A stretch of 64,000 nt of DNA, from positions 124,001 to 188,000 of the forward strand of contig JALIHJ010000010.1 in NCBI GenBank assembly GCA_022984795.1, read 5' to 3'. Below the pieces are notes generated by a model. It searched no databases and was not told the origin of the DNA. It saw only the letters and a list, made by a program, of their open reading frames with translations. A program made the position numbers and the translations under genes. The stretch comes from Fabrea salina (Eukaryota > Ciliophora > Heterotrichea > Heterotrichida > Fabreidae). Below, piece by piece: positions 34,339-43,617 of this stretch (position 1 is its first letter; the number at the start of each line of letters is the position of its first letter).

Positions 34339-35814
34339 ATGGGTTGTTGCGACTCTAAGATTCCTCATTACTATGATAAGCCCAAGCGAACCGAGCCTAT
34401 TTCCCGGATGTCTGACTTCGTTATAGAGCCTGCCAACTTTGTCCAAGAAAACCCAAACAACTTCAAATCAGTGTATTTGCTGAGCAACCAGTACTTAGGA
34501 AAAGGGCTTTACTCAGAAGTAAGAATTTGTGTGCATCGGAAGTCCCAAGTTCTTCGAGCAGTAAAGATCATCCACAGAATTGGGCTGAAAAACCAGTCAG
34601 ACACTTTGTTCAGAGAAGTTGATATCATGAAGAGTCTGGACCACCCTCACATTGCCCAAGTTTATGAAACTTTCCAAGACAAAAAGAACTTTTACATAGT
34701 AATGGAGTACTGCCCAGGGGGTGAACTGTACACTGCACTTGCTCAGTACTGCAGGTTTTCAGAGAAACTTTCAGCTAAGGTAATGAAACAAATATGTTCA
34801 GCAGTTGCCTATTGCCACTCCCGAAACATAATCCACAGAGACCTTAAGCTAGAAAACATCATGCTTGAGTCAAGGAACATCGGAACTATCAACTGCAAAA
34901 TAATAGACTTTGACACAGCAACCTTCTTTGAAGTAGACAGGCAAGTTAGAGGTTCCTTCGGAACTGCCTATTACATAGCCCCAGAAGTCCTCGAAGGACC
35001 TTACAACGAAAAGTGCGACATTTGGAGTTGTGGAGTCATTTTGTACATGTTGCTTTCAGGAAGGCCTCCTTTCGACGGAGATACAGAAGAGGAAATCCTT
35101 GAAAAGGTTAAGTTAAGGGACTTCAGCTTCGAAAGTAACGAGTGGAAAAATATTTCTGAGGACGCAAAAGACCTAGTCTGTCTTATGTTGAACCCCAACC
35201 CCGAAGAAAGGATTTCAGCAATTGACATAGTCAACAATCCTTGGGTGCAGCAAGGCTCGAAAGAAGAGATCAATGAAGAAGTAGTTTCTGACCTTTTGGG
35301 AAAGTTCAGTTCGTTCACAACTACAAACAAGATCAAAGACGCTTTTAGAACCTTTATAATTGCGCAGGTGCTGGCTAAGAATGAGTTGAAAGAACTCAGC
35401 AAAACTTTTATGGCTTTTGACAAGGATGGGGATGGACTTATTTCGAAAGACGATTTAATGGAACAGTACAAAGAAGCCATGAGTGAACTTTCAGAAAGCG
35501 AAGCAGAAAACGAAGTAGAGTCGCTTTTGAAAAAACTCGACCTGGACAAAGACGGTTACATCAACTACACTGAATTCATCAGGGGAGCTATTGACAACAA
35601 AAAAGTCCTGAGTCAGGAAAACCTTAAACAGACCTTTAAAATCCTGAATATTTCCCATTCAGGCTACATTTCTTTTAAGCAGTTGAAAGAAACACTAGGA
35701 GCCAGACTTGTAGACGAAGACTTGTGGCAAAAAATACTTGATGATGTAGGTCACGGACAAGAAGAATTTATTCCTCTTAAAAAACTGCAAGATATAATTC
35801 TTGAAGATGTTTAA
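34339..35814 (+). CDS. Calcium-dependent protein kinase (CDPK) with unusual catalytic motifs
   Basis: 491 aa. MGCCDSK offers myristoylation and palmitoylation. The kinase domain spans about residues 50-310: glycine-rich loop YLGKGLYSEV (third glycine replaced), catalytic HRDLKLEN (D168), and the metal motif reading DFD (residues 190-192) where DFG is standard; the activation segment GTAYYIAPEV is normal. A junction helix follows, then EF-hands: DKDGDGLISKDD and DLDKDGYINYTE look able to bind calcium, while the last two (NISHSGYISF and DVGHGQEEF) are degenerate. Activity is therefore uncertain, although active kinases with DFD-type changes exist. Confidence 0.9.
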   Translation: MGCCDSKIPHYYDKPKRTEPISRMSDFVIEPANFVQENPNNFKSVYLLSNQYLGKGLYSEVRICVHRKSQVLRAVKIIHRIGLKNQSDTLFREVDIMKSLDHPHIAQVYETFQDKKNFYIVMEYCPGGELYTALAQYCRFSEKLSAKVMKQICSAVAYCHSRNIIHRDLKLENIMLESRNIGTINCKIIDFDTATFFEVDRQVRGSFGTAYYIAPEVLEGPYNEKCDIWSCGVILYMLLSGRPPFDGDTEEEILEKVKLRDFSFESNEWKNISEDAKDLVCLMLNPNPEERISAIDIVNNPWVQQGSKEEINEEVVSDLLGKFSSFTTTNKIKDAFRTFIIAQVLAKNELKELSKTFMAFDKDGDGLISKDDLMEQYKEAMSELSESEAENEVESLLKKLDLDKDGYINYTEFIRGAIDNKKVLSQENLKQTFKILNISHSGYISFKQLKETLGARLVDEDLWQKILDDVGHGQEEFIPLKKLQDIILEDV

Positions 35815-35824
35815 GTTAACATAA

Positions 35825-37096
35825 ATGAAAGAAAGCGGAACGCCTTACACAGTCATGAAGGATCCACAAGTGCAGGAAGACTACCCCAATTTGTTTTTAA
35901 CTGTCATTGGGGCATTTCTTTATGTAGGCAATTTGTACTTGTTTGCTGTAAGTTCAAAAGACTACTCAGACGCCCTTGGGATTCAAGAAAGTTTTAGCGG
36001 AATCCTTACTGGAGTTAACTGGGTAGCTGCAGTGCTCTGTGCTTTTCTTTACAGTTACTGGAGCAACTACCAGTTTAAAGTCCCCACTGCTGTTTGTGCT
36101 GGACTAGCTTTTTTAGGGAATTTCCTTTACTTTTTAGCCTTTGATGCCAACTCAGGCGTGCTTTTGGTTGTTGGAAGAATCCTTATGGGAGTAGGAAGGC
36201 CTAGAGTGATCAACAGGCGCTACATTACAACTTATGTTTCGCTAAGCGTGCGAACCAAGTGGAATACTTTTTATGCAGCAGGGTCTATTCTGGGAATGGC
36301 TTTTGGTCCACTTGCCTTTTCTGGATTTTACTATTTCAGAGGAAGCTTGTTTGGGCTTTCAGTAACTCACTTCAACTCTTGCGCTCTCATCATGTCGGCA
36401 ATTTGGTTAGCATACTTAATTGGAGTAGTGGTGTTTTTTACTGAGCCTGAGATTTACCAGGAGTCCCCAGAAAAGTTTTTGAACCAAAGCTCAGAACAAA
36501 GGTCACTGGTTCCTACAGCAGTAGCACTGTGGGCTTTGTTCTTCCCTAAGCTACTGCAGGAGTCACTAATCATTTCTTCACCTATTGTCACAGCGACTCT
36601 TTTTGGGTGGAGTAGCGAATTCTTGGGGATCTACTTGGCAATTACTTTGCTTGCGGTTTCACCCATCCACATATTGATTGCTTACACTTCTAAGTACGTC
36701 CAGGACAGGCAGTTCCTTTTAATAGCCTTTTTCTTTTGTGTCTTAGGATCATTCCTGTTAATAGGATACGGAGAACTCCCTGTGTGGCAGTACGTTGTAG
36801 GTTCAGTAGTTGTTCACTTAGCCATTAACTTATCAGACGGAGTGTCTACTTCACTTACCTCGAAAGTGCTGCCTCCAGAAATAGGTAGGGGTTTTTTCAA
36901 CCCGGGCTTGTTATCCACCTTTGCTGGGTCTTCAGGCAGAGCTTTCGGATCCAGTTTGATTTTCGTATGTGGGTACCTGGGAACTAACCAAACTATGGAA
37001 AATTCCTTATTTGTTCCTATTGGTTTGCTGTCAGTAGTTTCGCTTTTGGTTTTTATGGCCTCGTACAAAAATCTAGTTCCTCTAAAAAAAGATTAA
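35825..37096 (+). CDS. MFS transporter, PHT5/SPX-MFS-like without SPX (copy 1)
   Basis: 423 aa with about 11-12 hydrophobic helices. The loop GVGRPRVINRRYITTYVSL resembles the (A/P)R(A/V)(V/I)NRRYI signature of plant PHT5 vacuolar phosphate transporters, which also carry an N-terminal SPX domain; none is present here. Substrate is unproven; phosphate or another anion is the best guess. It starts 10 bp after the CDPK gene and is followed by a close paralogue. Confidence 0.8.
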   Translation: MKESGTPYTVMKDPQVQEDYPNLFLTVIGAFLYVGNLYLFAVSSKDYSDALGIQESFSGILTGVNWVAAVLCAFLYSYWSNYQFKVPTAVCAGLAFLGNFLYFLAFDANSGVLLVVGRILMGVGRPRVINRRYITTYVSLSVRTKWNTFYAAGSILGMAFGPLAFSGFYYFRGSLFGLSVTHFNSCALIMSAIWLAYLIGVVVFFTEPEIYQESPEKFLNQSSEQRSLVPTAVALWALFFPKLLQESLIISSPIVTATLFGWSSEFLGIYLAITLLAVSPIHILIAYTSKYVQDRQFLLIAFFFCVLGSFLLIGYGELPVWQYVVGSVVVHLAINLSDGVSTSLTSKVLPPEIGRGFFNPGLLSTFAGSSGRAFGSSLIFVCGYLGTNQTMENSLFVPIGLLSVVSLLVFMASYKNLVPLKKD

Positions 37097-37173
37097 CACA
37101 GTTTTAATAATGTTAGTTTTAATAAGCTTAAAACCTGTTTAAGCAAGCTTAAAAAATGAAGGGCTTAAAATAA

Positions 37174-38505
37174 ATGAAAGAAGATGGTTTACAGCTACCA
37201 GTGATAGGGGGAGAAAGAACTCCTTACACTGCCATGGAGAGTCAATCAAGCAACTCAAAGCCTGACTACCCCGACTTTATGACACTATTCCTTACAGTCA
37301 TAAGTTCCTTTTTCTACATGGGGAATTTCTACCTACTCGCGGTTACCGCCAAGGACTACTCAGACGCCCTTGGAGTTGAAGAAGGGTTCAGCGGAATCCT
37401 TACTGGAGTTAACTGGACGGCAGCCGTGTTGTGTGCTTTTTGCTACAGCTTTTGGAGTAACTACCAGTTCAAAGTTCCTACAGCTTTTTGTGCTGGATTA
37501 GTGTTTTTAGGCAACTTACTTTACTTTTTAGCCTACGACGCAAATTCCAGTTTAGTTTTGGTACTCGGTAGACTCTTAATAGGAATTGGAGGCCCTAGAG
37601 TCATCAATAGGCGCTACATTGCAACTTACGTTTCATTGAGCGCGCGAACTAAATGGAACACTGCTTATGTAGCAGGTTCTATCCTGGGAATGGGTTGTGG
37701 TCCTTTTGCTTCGGCAGGACTCTACTACTTCCAAGGAAGTTTGTTTGGACTCTCAATAACCTCTTTTAACTCCTGCGCGCTAGTCATGACCGTAGTTTGG
37801 CTAGCCTACTTTGTTTCAATAACTCTTTTATTCAAAGAGCCCGAAATATACAACAAGGCCGGCTCAAAGCCCCTTATAAATAAGGAGACTGGGTCCTACT
37901 CGCCTATTCCCACAATAATGGCACTGTGGGCTTTGTTCTTCCCTAAGCTACTGCAAGAGTCACTCATCATTTCTTCACCTATTGTCACAGGGACTCTTTT
38001 TGGGTGGGAAAGTGACTTTGTGGGCGTTTACTTGGCTATTATTTTACTTGCAGTTTCCCCCGTTCACGTATTTATTGCCTACACTTCTGGGTACGTCCAG
38101 GACAGGCAATTCATACTGACAGCACTATGCTTGTGTACATTGGGATCATTCCTGTTAATAGGATACGGAGACCTACCTGTGTGGCAGTACGTTGTGGGTT
38201 CAGTAGTTGTTCACTTAGCTACTAACTTGGCAGACGGCGTGTCTACTTCACTTACTTCGAAAGTGCTACCTCCAGAGATGGCTAAGGGTTTCTTTAACGC
38301 AGGTTTACTGGCTACTTTGGCGGGGTCCTTAGGCAGAGCTTTTGGAGGGATAGTGATTTCTATCTCTGGACACTTCGGAACTAATCAAACTATGGAGAAC
38401 TACTTGTTTGTTCCAATGACTGTTCTTACACTTGTGTCCTTGCTGTTAGTACTGATTACTTACAAGGTGTTAGTTCCCCTTCAAGCTCCTAAAAAAAGTA
38501 ATTAA
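37174..38505 (+). CDS. MFS transporter, PHT5-like paralogue (copy 2)
   Basis: 443 aa, co-linear with the preceding gene over its whole membrane domain and about three quarters identical by eye, with a longer N-terminus (ERTPYTAMESQSSNSK). It has GIGGPRVINRRYIATYVSL where copy 1 has arginine after the glycine, closer to the plant consensus. The stretches FSGILTGVNW, ALWALFFPKLLQESLIISSP and LPVWQYVVGSVVVHLA are almost unchanged, also at the DNA level, which points to recent duplication or gene conversion. Confidence 0.82.
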   Translation: MKEDGLQLPVIGGERTPYTAMESQSSNSKPDYPDFMTLFLTVISSFFYMGNFYLLAVTAKDYSDALGVEEGFSGILTGVNWTAAVLCAFCYSFWSNYQFKVPTAFCAGLVFLGNLLYFLAYDANSSLVLVLGRLLIGIGGPRVINRRYIATYVSLSARTKWNTAYVAGSILGMGCGPFASAGLYYFQGSLFGLSITSFNSCALVMTVVWLAYFVSITLLFKEPEIYNKAGSKPLINKETGSYSPIPTIMALWALFFPKLLQESLIISSPIVTGTLFGWESDFVGVYLAIILLAVSPVHVFIAYTSGYVQDRQFILTALCLCTLGSFLLIGYGDLPVWQYVVGSVVVHLATNLADGVSTSLTSKVLPPEMAKGFFNAGLLATLAGSLGRAFGGIVISISGHFGTNQTMENYLFVPMTVLTLVSLLLVLITYKVLVPLQAPKKSN

Positions 38506-38527
38506 TAGTCTATAAGGGCTGTAAAAA

Positions 38528-39358
38528 ATGTCTGTAAGAAATGTTAGAAAAAATAGCAATATTTTGCTGAGCCTGCTCAGAAAACTTGAATTCAAAGAAC
38601 CTTTAAACAAAAAAGCAATAGAAAGAGGGAATCCCTATGCCTTTGTCCAAATAGCAAAATATTTAATACTCAACTATGTGAAACCTATACAGAACTACTT
38701 GGAGCTACAAGATTTAAAATTAGAGGGCAGCATTAGAGCACTTGCAAAGCTCCACAAGTTTATGACAACCACTCTTAACTACAAACCACAACTAACAGAA
38801 AAGCAACTTATTTCTAATGGCTTTGCAGACAACAAAGTACTGTTCTTTTTGGAAAGCACTAAACTTTTGAAACAGCAAAAAGCCCAACTATACAAAAGCA
38901 CCAAGGGTTCCCAGAAAAGAAGCAATTCCCTTTCTTCAGATAATGAACTCCACTTGCCTGAGCCCCTTAGTCAGAAAAAACTCAGTCCTCTCAGGGACTC
39001 AATTCAAAGCAACTACACTGAGTTTCATTCGCCTTTAAGAAAAAAGTACACTTCAAGGTTTTCGCACTTCCTTGACTCTACCCACAACTCTGAACTGGGC
39101 CACTCAGAAACAAGTTCAAAAACACTGCTTTCACTAGTACAGGACTTGCATGACAGAATGACTCTTATGGAACAGAAGTTCGAAGACTTTATTGAGCACA
39201 CCAATGGAAAACTGAACTTACTTGAAAAGAAACTTTCTCAACAGAGTTTAGAGTCAAGTGCTAAGTCGGGGCTTCTCTCGAACCTAGGCATATCTAAAGA
39301 CTTACTAGGAGGCAAACCATCTTTGAACTACACAAAAAGTCCTTGTAACTGTAATTGA
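38528..39358 (+). CDS. CEP44: CEP44-like centriolar protein
   Basis: 276 aa. Residues about 8-120 follow the CEP44 N-terminal domain: LLSLLRKLEFKEPLNKKAIE, RGNPYAFVQIAKYLILNYV and the signature LNYKPQLTEKQLISNGFAD (NYKPILTKKQFIQCGFAE in human). The remainder is Ser-rich with a coiled coil at about 200-245 and a cysteine-containing tail. In animals CEP44 binds the inner centriole lumen and helps convert centrioles to centrosomes; in a ciliate it would be expected at basal bodies. Ends in TGA. Confidence 0.82.
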   Translation: MSVRNVRKNSNILLSLLRKLEFKEPLNKKAIERGNPYAFVQIAKYLILNYVKPIQNYLELQDLKLEGSIRALAKLHKFMTTTLNYKPQLTEKQLISNGFADNKVLFFLESTKLLKQQKAQLYKSTKGSQKRSNSLSSDNELHLPEPLSQKKLSPLRDSIQSNYTEFHSPLRKKYTSRFSHFLDSTHNSELGHSETSSKTLLSLVQDLHDRMTLMEQKFEDFIEHTNGKLNLLEKKLSQQSLESSAKSGLLSNLGISKDLLGGKPSLNYTKSPCNCN

Positions 39359-39363
39359 TTATA

Positions 39364-41136
39364 TTAATTTTCGTTAGTTTCCGCAGCATTTGCTTTCATG
39401 TAAGTCAAAGCATCAACTTCAACACTATTTTTTTCTTCCTTAACTATTCTTTTCCTGAATCTCTGGTGTTCAAGACTTTTTCTGTGGTTTAAGTTGTCAA
39501 TCCACTTCCTTAACTTCTTAGTTTTGGAGTCCAGTAAACTTTCTCTGCCTCCGGAGTTCACAACGTCAACTTTCATAGCGTTCAAAAGGGCCTTTTCTTT
39601 GGTGCTTCTGTCCTCAATTTCACTTAAAATCTTGTTTTGGAGTTCTTCGTCTTCAGGCAAAAGCATGCTTTTGAAAGATTGTAGTTGTTCTATGTCTCTT
39701 GTGGAAAAGGTTTCGAAAAATTCTTCTTTGCTCATTTTGTAACACACACTAGGCTGTCTGCAGACAGCTCGGGTTTTTCTAGGAATTTTTTCTTTTTTGA
39801 GTTCCCTCACAACTGTTTCTTTTTGTGCCTCTGAAACAGTGTGGATTTCTGGAAGGTTGTTGGAGTTAACCATTTCAGAGTCTCCAAAGAAGTCTCCAGG
39901 CTCAATGTTTTTTAGGGTAATTATGTGCTTTCTTTTGATTTGTCTGAGTTTCCACTTCTGAGTTCCAGTGGGCCACCTGTTTTCTTGTTTAACTTCAATG
40001 TACGCCTGCACTTCTACCTTTCCTGACTTTAAGATGTAAAACGAGTTAGACTCTTCTTCCTTATCGTAAATAACTTCTCCTTTTGAAAACTGAGTTTCAA
40101 TTAAAAAGTTACTTATTCTTTGGATCTTCAACAAACTCCAGTTTTGGAAAAACCTAATTGAAGTCAAAAACTTGCTTTTTTCAGTTTTCTCAGTTTTGTT
40201 CAAAGTAATCAAAATGCTGTCGTAGTCTTGTATTTTAAGCAAAAAGGTAATTGTAGGGGCTTCAGCAAGGGCATCTTCTTTCCGCTCCACTGCTATTTTA
40301 AAAGAAGCTTCTCCAAACACGTCTGCTTCAGTGAACTGGCTTACCTTTTCGCTTCCGTTGTAGACTCCTACGCATCCTTTAAACACCAACCATATGCATT
40401 CAGCTTCTTCTCCTTTGGAGTAAATCTTTTCTCCTTTCTTAAAGTCTTGTCTAAAGAGTCTTTCGCTAAGTGCCCTTACAAAATGCTTTGGCATGCCACT
40501 GAAAAACTTGCATTTCAAAGCCCACTTGTAAAGTGCTCTTTTGTCATCTTCAGTACGTTGGGACTGGTGATAAGAAGCTATTCTAGCAATGTCTTTTTCG
40601 TTTTCATCTGCCATTTTGTAGTAAGCTTCTATAAAATCTTGACGCGAAATAAGCCAACTGGGATAGTAGGACTTTAGGTCAGAACTTCCTTTGGAGTGAC
40701 TAAAAGGCCTTCGACCTCCTTGGGAGTAGGTTTTATAGGGAGACAAAGCTTCTTCCCGTGACCTCATGCTTAGTCCTTTGGGAAGCGGAGTTAAAGGTTT
40801 TCCGAAGTAACTACTTTGGGGCTTTGGTTTAAAGGGATTTTTAGAGTCCATAAATTTTTTTCTAGCTTGGTCTATGTAGTACTGGGGTGGCTTTGGTTTT
40901 TCTACATTTACGCTGTCAAACACTATTTTTTGGCGTTCGATTTCCTTTACAAGTCTGTTTTCAGCTGCCTTTTTTTGTTCGGTGTAGATTTTTCGTTTCC
41001 TCTGTGCAGGGTTAACCGTTTTGGTTCTTTGGTTCAAGCTGCTTACTTTTGAGGCAATGAAAGAGTTCTTGCGCATGACTTCTTCTGTGCTTGGATTTTC
41101 AAATTGATTTAGAATCGAAAACGGAACGTATTCCAT
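39364..41136 (-). CDS. Protein with two cyclic-nucleotide-binding domains
   Basis: About 590 aa from the ATG at 41136 (context TTTTAAT-ATG); the frame continues upstream but would overlap the divergent neighbour's coding region. The N-terminal 200 residues are basic and disordered. Two cNMP-binding beta-barrels follow at about residues 235-345 (FKKGEKIYSKGEEAECIWLV, ADVFGEASF) and 355-480 (FSKGEVIYDKEEESNSFYIL, GDFFGDSEM). The last 100 residues are charged helix. There is no kinase or channel domain. Layout recalls CNBD2-type or PKA-regulatory-like ciliary proteins. Confidence 0.8.
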   Translation of the reverse strand: MEYVPFSILNQFENPSTEEVMRKNSFIASKVSSLNQRTKTVNPAQRKRKIYTEQKKAAENRLVKEIERQKIVFDSVNVEKPKPPQYYIDQARKKFMDSKNPFKPKPQSSYFGKPLTPLPKGLSMRSREEALSPYKTYSQGGRRPFSHSKGSSDLKSYYPSWLISRQDFIEAYYKMADENEKDIARIASYHQSQRTEDDKRALYKWALKCKFFSGMPKHFVRALSERLFRQDFKKGEKIYSKGEEAECIWLVFKGCVGVYNGSEKVSQFTEADVFGEASFKIAVERKEDALAEAPTITFLLKIQDYDSILITLNKTEKTEKSKFLTSIRFFQNWSLLKIQRISNFLIETQFSKGEVIYDKEEESNSFYILKSGKVEVQAYIEVKQENRWPTGTQKWKLRQIKRKHIITLKNIEPGDFFGDSEMVNSNNLPEIHTVSEAQKETVVRELKKEKIPRKTRAVCRQPSVCYKMSKEEFFETFSTRDIEQLQSFKSMLLPEDEELQNKILSEIEDRSTKEKALLNAMKVDVVNSGGRESLLDSKTKKLRKWIDNLNHRKSLEHQRFRKRIVKEEKNSVEVDALTYMKANAAETNEN

Positions 41137-41149
41137 ATTAAAATATAAA

Positions 41150-42205
41150 ATGCACATAATATTCCTTTGTGTAGCATTGTGCTTAGCTAGATATCCACGT
41201 AATCTTAACTTAGCTTCTTGTACATGGCAAAGCAAACCTCAATTTACTAAAGTTGTGAAAGGAGCTAATTCATTTGTTTTGTACTGGTCAGTTCCTGCTA
41301 ATTCTGGCTTCAAAATAACTAACCACGAACTTCAGTACGCAACACCTAACTACTCGACTTGGAAACTAAGTACCGATATTTCTAAAATTGACTGGAACAA
41401 CCAAACCAGCATTTTAGATGTTTTGGAAGAAGGTAAGGCTTACTTAGATGGGTATTGGCTTGACTTTGAAACTGCTTACTTAGGAGAACTCAGAACAACT
41501 AAAGTAGACTTAGAAAGCTTCAGTGTTTACAGGTTTAGAGTTAGGAGTTCAGCAGAGAACTGTGAGTGGTCAGACTGGAGTGCCTATAAAGTAGTAAGTA
41601 CTTCTGATATAAAGTGGAAAGTACTAGAAATACAAGGAACTAGTGCCAGCAATGCACTCCCTGGTTACATAAAACTTGATGATAACTACCTGTATCAGTC
41701 CTCAACACTCAAGGGCTTACAGCTTTTAGTGCTGCACAGACAAAACTTAGAAGTTGTATTCAGTGCCAGTTACAACACTTTTGAACAAAAACAAGATTCA
41801 GTAGCTTTAGGGTCGCAGTTAGAAAACTACGATGCAAACTACATTGTAGTTTTAGTTAGCGGAGATGCTTGGGAATGGAACTTCGAAAGCACTGCTGCAA
41901 AGGCCCTTGAGAACTTAGGGGCTGTTCTTGTGAAGGAATTCGACAGGAGTCTTCCAGAGCCTCCTTCGTACAAAACAGTGACTCAAGGGTACTTCAGACA
42001 CCCTTACTGCTTTCTAGGAATTCCGGAACTCAACAAAGTAGCTGGCCAGTCACTTGAAGTTCTTAGGTCTAATCAGTCTTACTACCAGTACAGCGAAGAC
42101 TTTAAAGCACTCCCCACTGCAAAAATCAGAGTCAACTTAGTTTTTGACAACCTAAGACAATTTTACTTCATACAAACAAACAACACTTGGAGACGTCACT
42201 CTTAA
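41150..42205 (+). CDS. Secreted FN3-ILEI (FAM3/PANDER-like) protein
   Basis: 351 aa with a signal peptide (MHIIFLCVALCLARYP). Residues about 30-145 are a fibronectin type III-like beta sandwich (TKVVKGANSFVLYWSVPANSG to YRFRVRSSAENCEWSDWS). Residues about 165-270 resemble the ILEI/FAM3 lectin-like domain (LQLLVLHRQNLEVVFSASYNT, ANYIVVLVSGDAWEW, KALENLGAVLVKE). In animals ILEI domains occur in FAM3 cytokines and the POMGNT1 stem, where they bind glycans. A cell-surface or secretory-path lectin is plausible. The function in a protist is unknown. Confidence 0.7.
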   Translation: MHIIFLCVALCLARYPRNLNLASCTWQSKPQFTKVVKGANSFVLYWSVPANSGFKITNHELQYATPNYSTWKLSTDISKIDWNNQTSILDVLEEGKAYLDGYWLDFETAYLGELRTTKVDLESFSVYRFRVRSSAENCEWSDWSAYKVVSTSDIKWKVLEIQGTSASNALPGYIKLDDNYLYQSSTLKGLQLLVLHRQNLEVVFSASYNTFEQKQDSVALGSQLENYDANYIVVLVSGDAWEWNFESTAAKALENLGAVLVKEFDRSLPEPPSYKTVTQGYFRHPYCFLGIPELNKVAGQSLEVLRSNQSYYQYSEDFKALPTAKIRVNLVFDNLRQFYFIQTNNTWRRHS

Positions 42206-42214
42206 GCTGATTAA

Positions 42215-43555
42215 TTAAATAAACCCACTAGTCCTTAGCTTTTTATCAACTGAAAGAGTTCTTGTAGTGTTTTCAGCTGGAGTATTGACTGCAGAGGGTT
42301 CTTTTGGTTTTTTAGTTCCCTTTTTGGAAACAGACTGGTCTTTAGAAATAGGAAGGTTTCTGAAGTTATGGCCTTTGGTGTCTAAAAAGTTGTACATGTA
42401 GGTTGTCCACTTAGAGTTTTTTGCGTGACTTCCAAACCCGTAAATGTCAGTTTGGGCCCTGGAGTTGTTGCTGAGGGTGCTTCTAGGGTAGCTGTTTTTT
42501 TGGCTGTGAGGAGAATTCAAGAAACTAGAAGCTTTGCCTGGAGAGTAAGAAGTTTCAATGTTTCTCCTGTTAAGAAGAGTTTGTCGCAAAGGAGACTGGG
42601 ACCTATCTGCTAGCCAGTATTCCCTTTTATGCTCAGAGAACTTAGGAAGGTCTTTTCCATGCAGTCCTGTAAACTCTTTTGAGAAAACTTTTTGGAACTT
42701 TTCAAGGTCTTTTTGCTTCTGAAGTTGTCTTTTTTCGTCTATAGTTAAGTTGTTGGAATTTGGTTGGTATTTGTTTTTTTCTCTGCTCATAAGCCTTTCA
42801 TAGGAGTTTTTTCGAGAAAACTTAGCTGTTGCTTGGATTTCTTTGACCTAAGTACAAGTTACAAGTTCTTGGTTTTTCTGGTTGAGCATGTGAGTTTTGG
42901 TAGAGTATTTGGGTTCTCTTACGAAGTTTAGAGGAATTTGGGGACTTTGGGAGTCATTTCTTAACAGTCCTGCTTTTTCTCTGGCTTTTTGGTGTTCTTG
43001 GGACTTTTTCTCAGAAAAGGACTTGTAACGAGGGCTCTTTACGTACTGTTCAGTGTCTACTAAGTCTTCTTGGCCAACTTCAAGTCTAAAAGTGTAGTCT
43101 AGATTTTTTTGGAATTTCAAGCCTGTTTCTTGTACTTCTTGGTGTCTTTGTTGTTTGATTTGAGACACAGTTCTTTCGGGGGCTTGGTTCTTGAAAGGGT
43201 AGGTTTCTTTGACCCTTCCAAAGTCTTCGTCCACTATGATTTTTCCTCTTTTCTGTATAACTCTAAAAGAACGGTTAATTCCTGAGCTTTCACAACCCCA
43301 CACAAAGTTGCTTTCGTACCCCTCCTCAATAGCTTTGAGTGCGCTTGATTTTTCTTGTTCATTTAGCTTACCGTCTCTATCCAAGTCGAACCTTTTAGCA
43401 ATTAAATAGTCAGCTCCTCCTACAGTGCCGTCTCCGTCTAAGTCATAAGAAGGGTCAGGCCTCAACTCTAGTTTCCTCGACTCCAGCATTTGAGTCCTTG
43501 TTTTGTACTTAGGAGTTTGTGTCCAATTAGCCGGGACTCGGTACTTTGTTGTCAT
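42215..43555 (-). CDS. EF-hand, probably axonemal, protein in two exons
   Basis: Two reading frames that look like separate genes (43555-42848 and 42790-42215) are one gene: removing the 15-nt intron at 42862-42848 joins QELV directly to KEIQATAKFSRKNSYERLMS in the frame of the second. The product is 441 aa (exons 43555-42863 and 42847-42215). Residues about 36-70 contain two calcium loops (DLDGDGTVGGAD and DLDRDGKLNEQE); the rest is basic and low-complexity, with repeated pieces of the type KYxTxTxML near both ends of exon 1. Such proteins are common among protist microtubule-associated proteins; location is inferred. Confidence 0.8.
42848..42862 (-). other. 15-nt spliceosomal intron
   Basis: Minus strand GTAACTTGTACTTAG: GTAA start, TAG end, A at position 10. 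Retention ends the protein at LVTCT; removal opens a further 211 codons. Confidence 0.88.
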
Positions 43556-43617
43556 TGTTTATTAATGCTTAACTGAATAAACTTAGACATTCTCATAGTT
43601 TAATAAAAATAGCAGTT

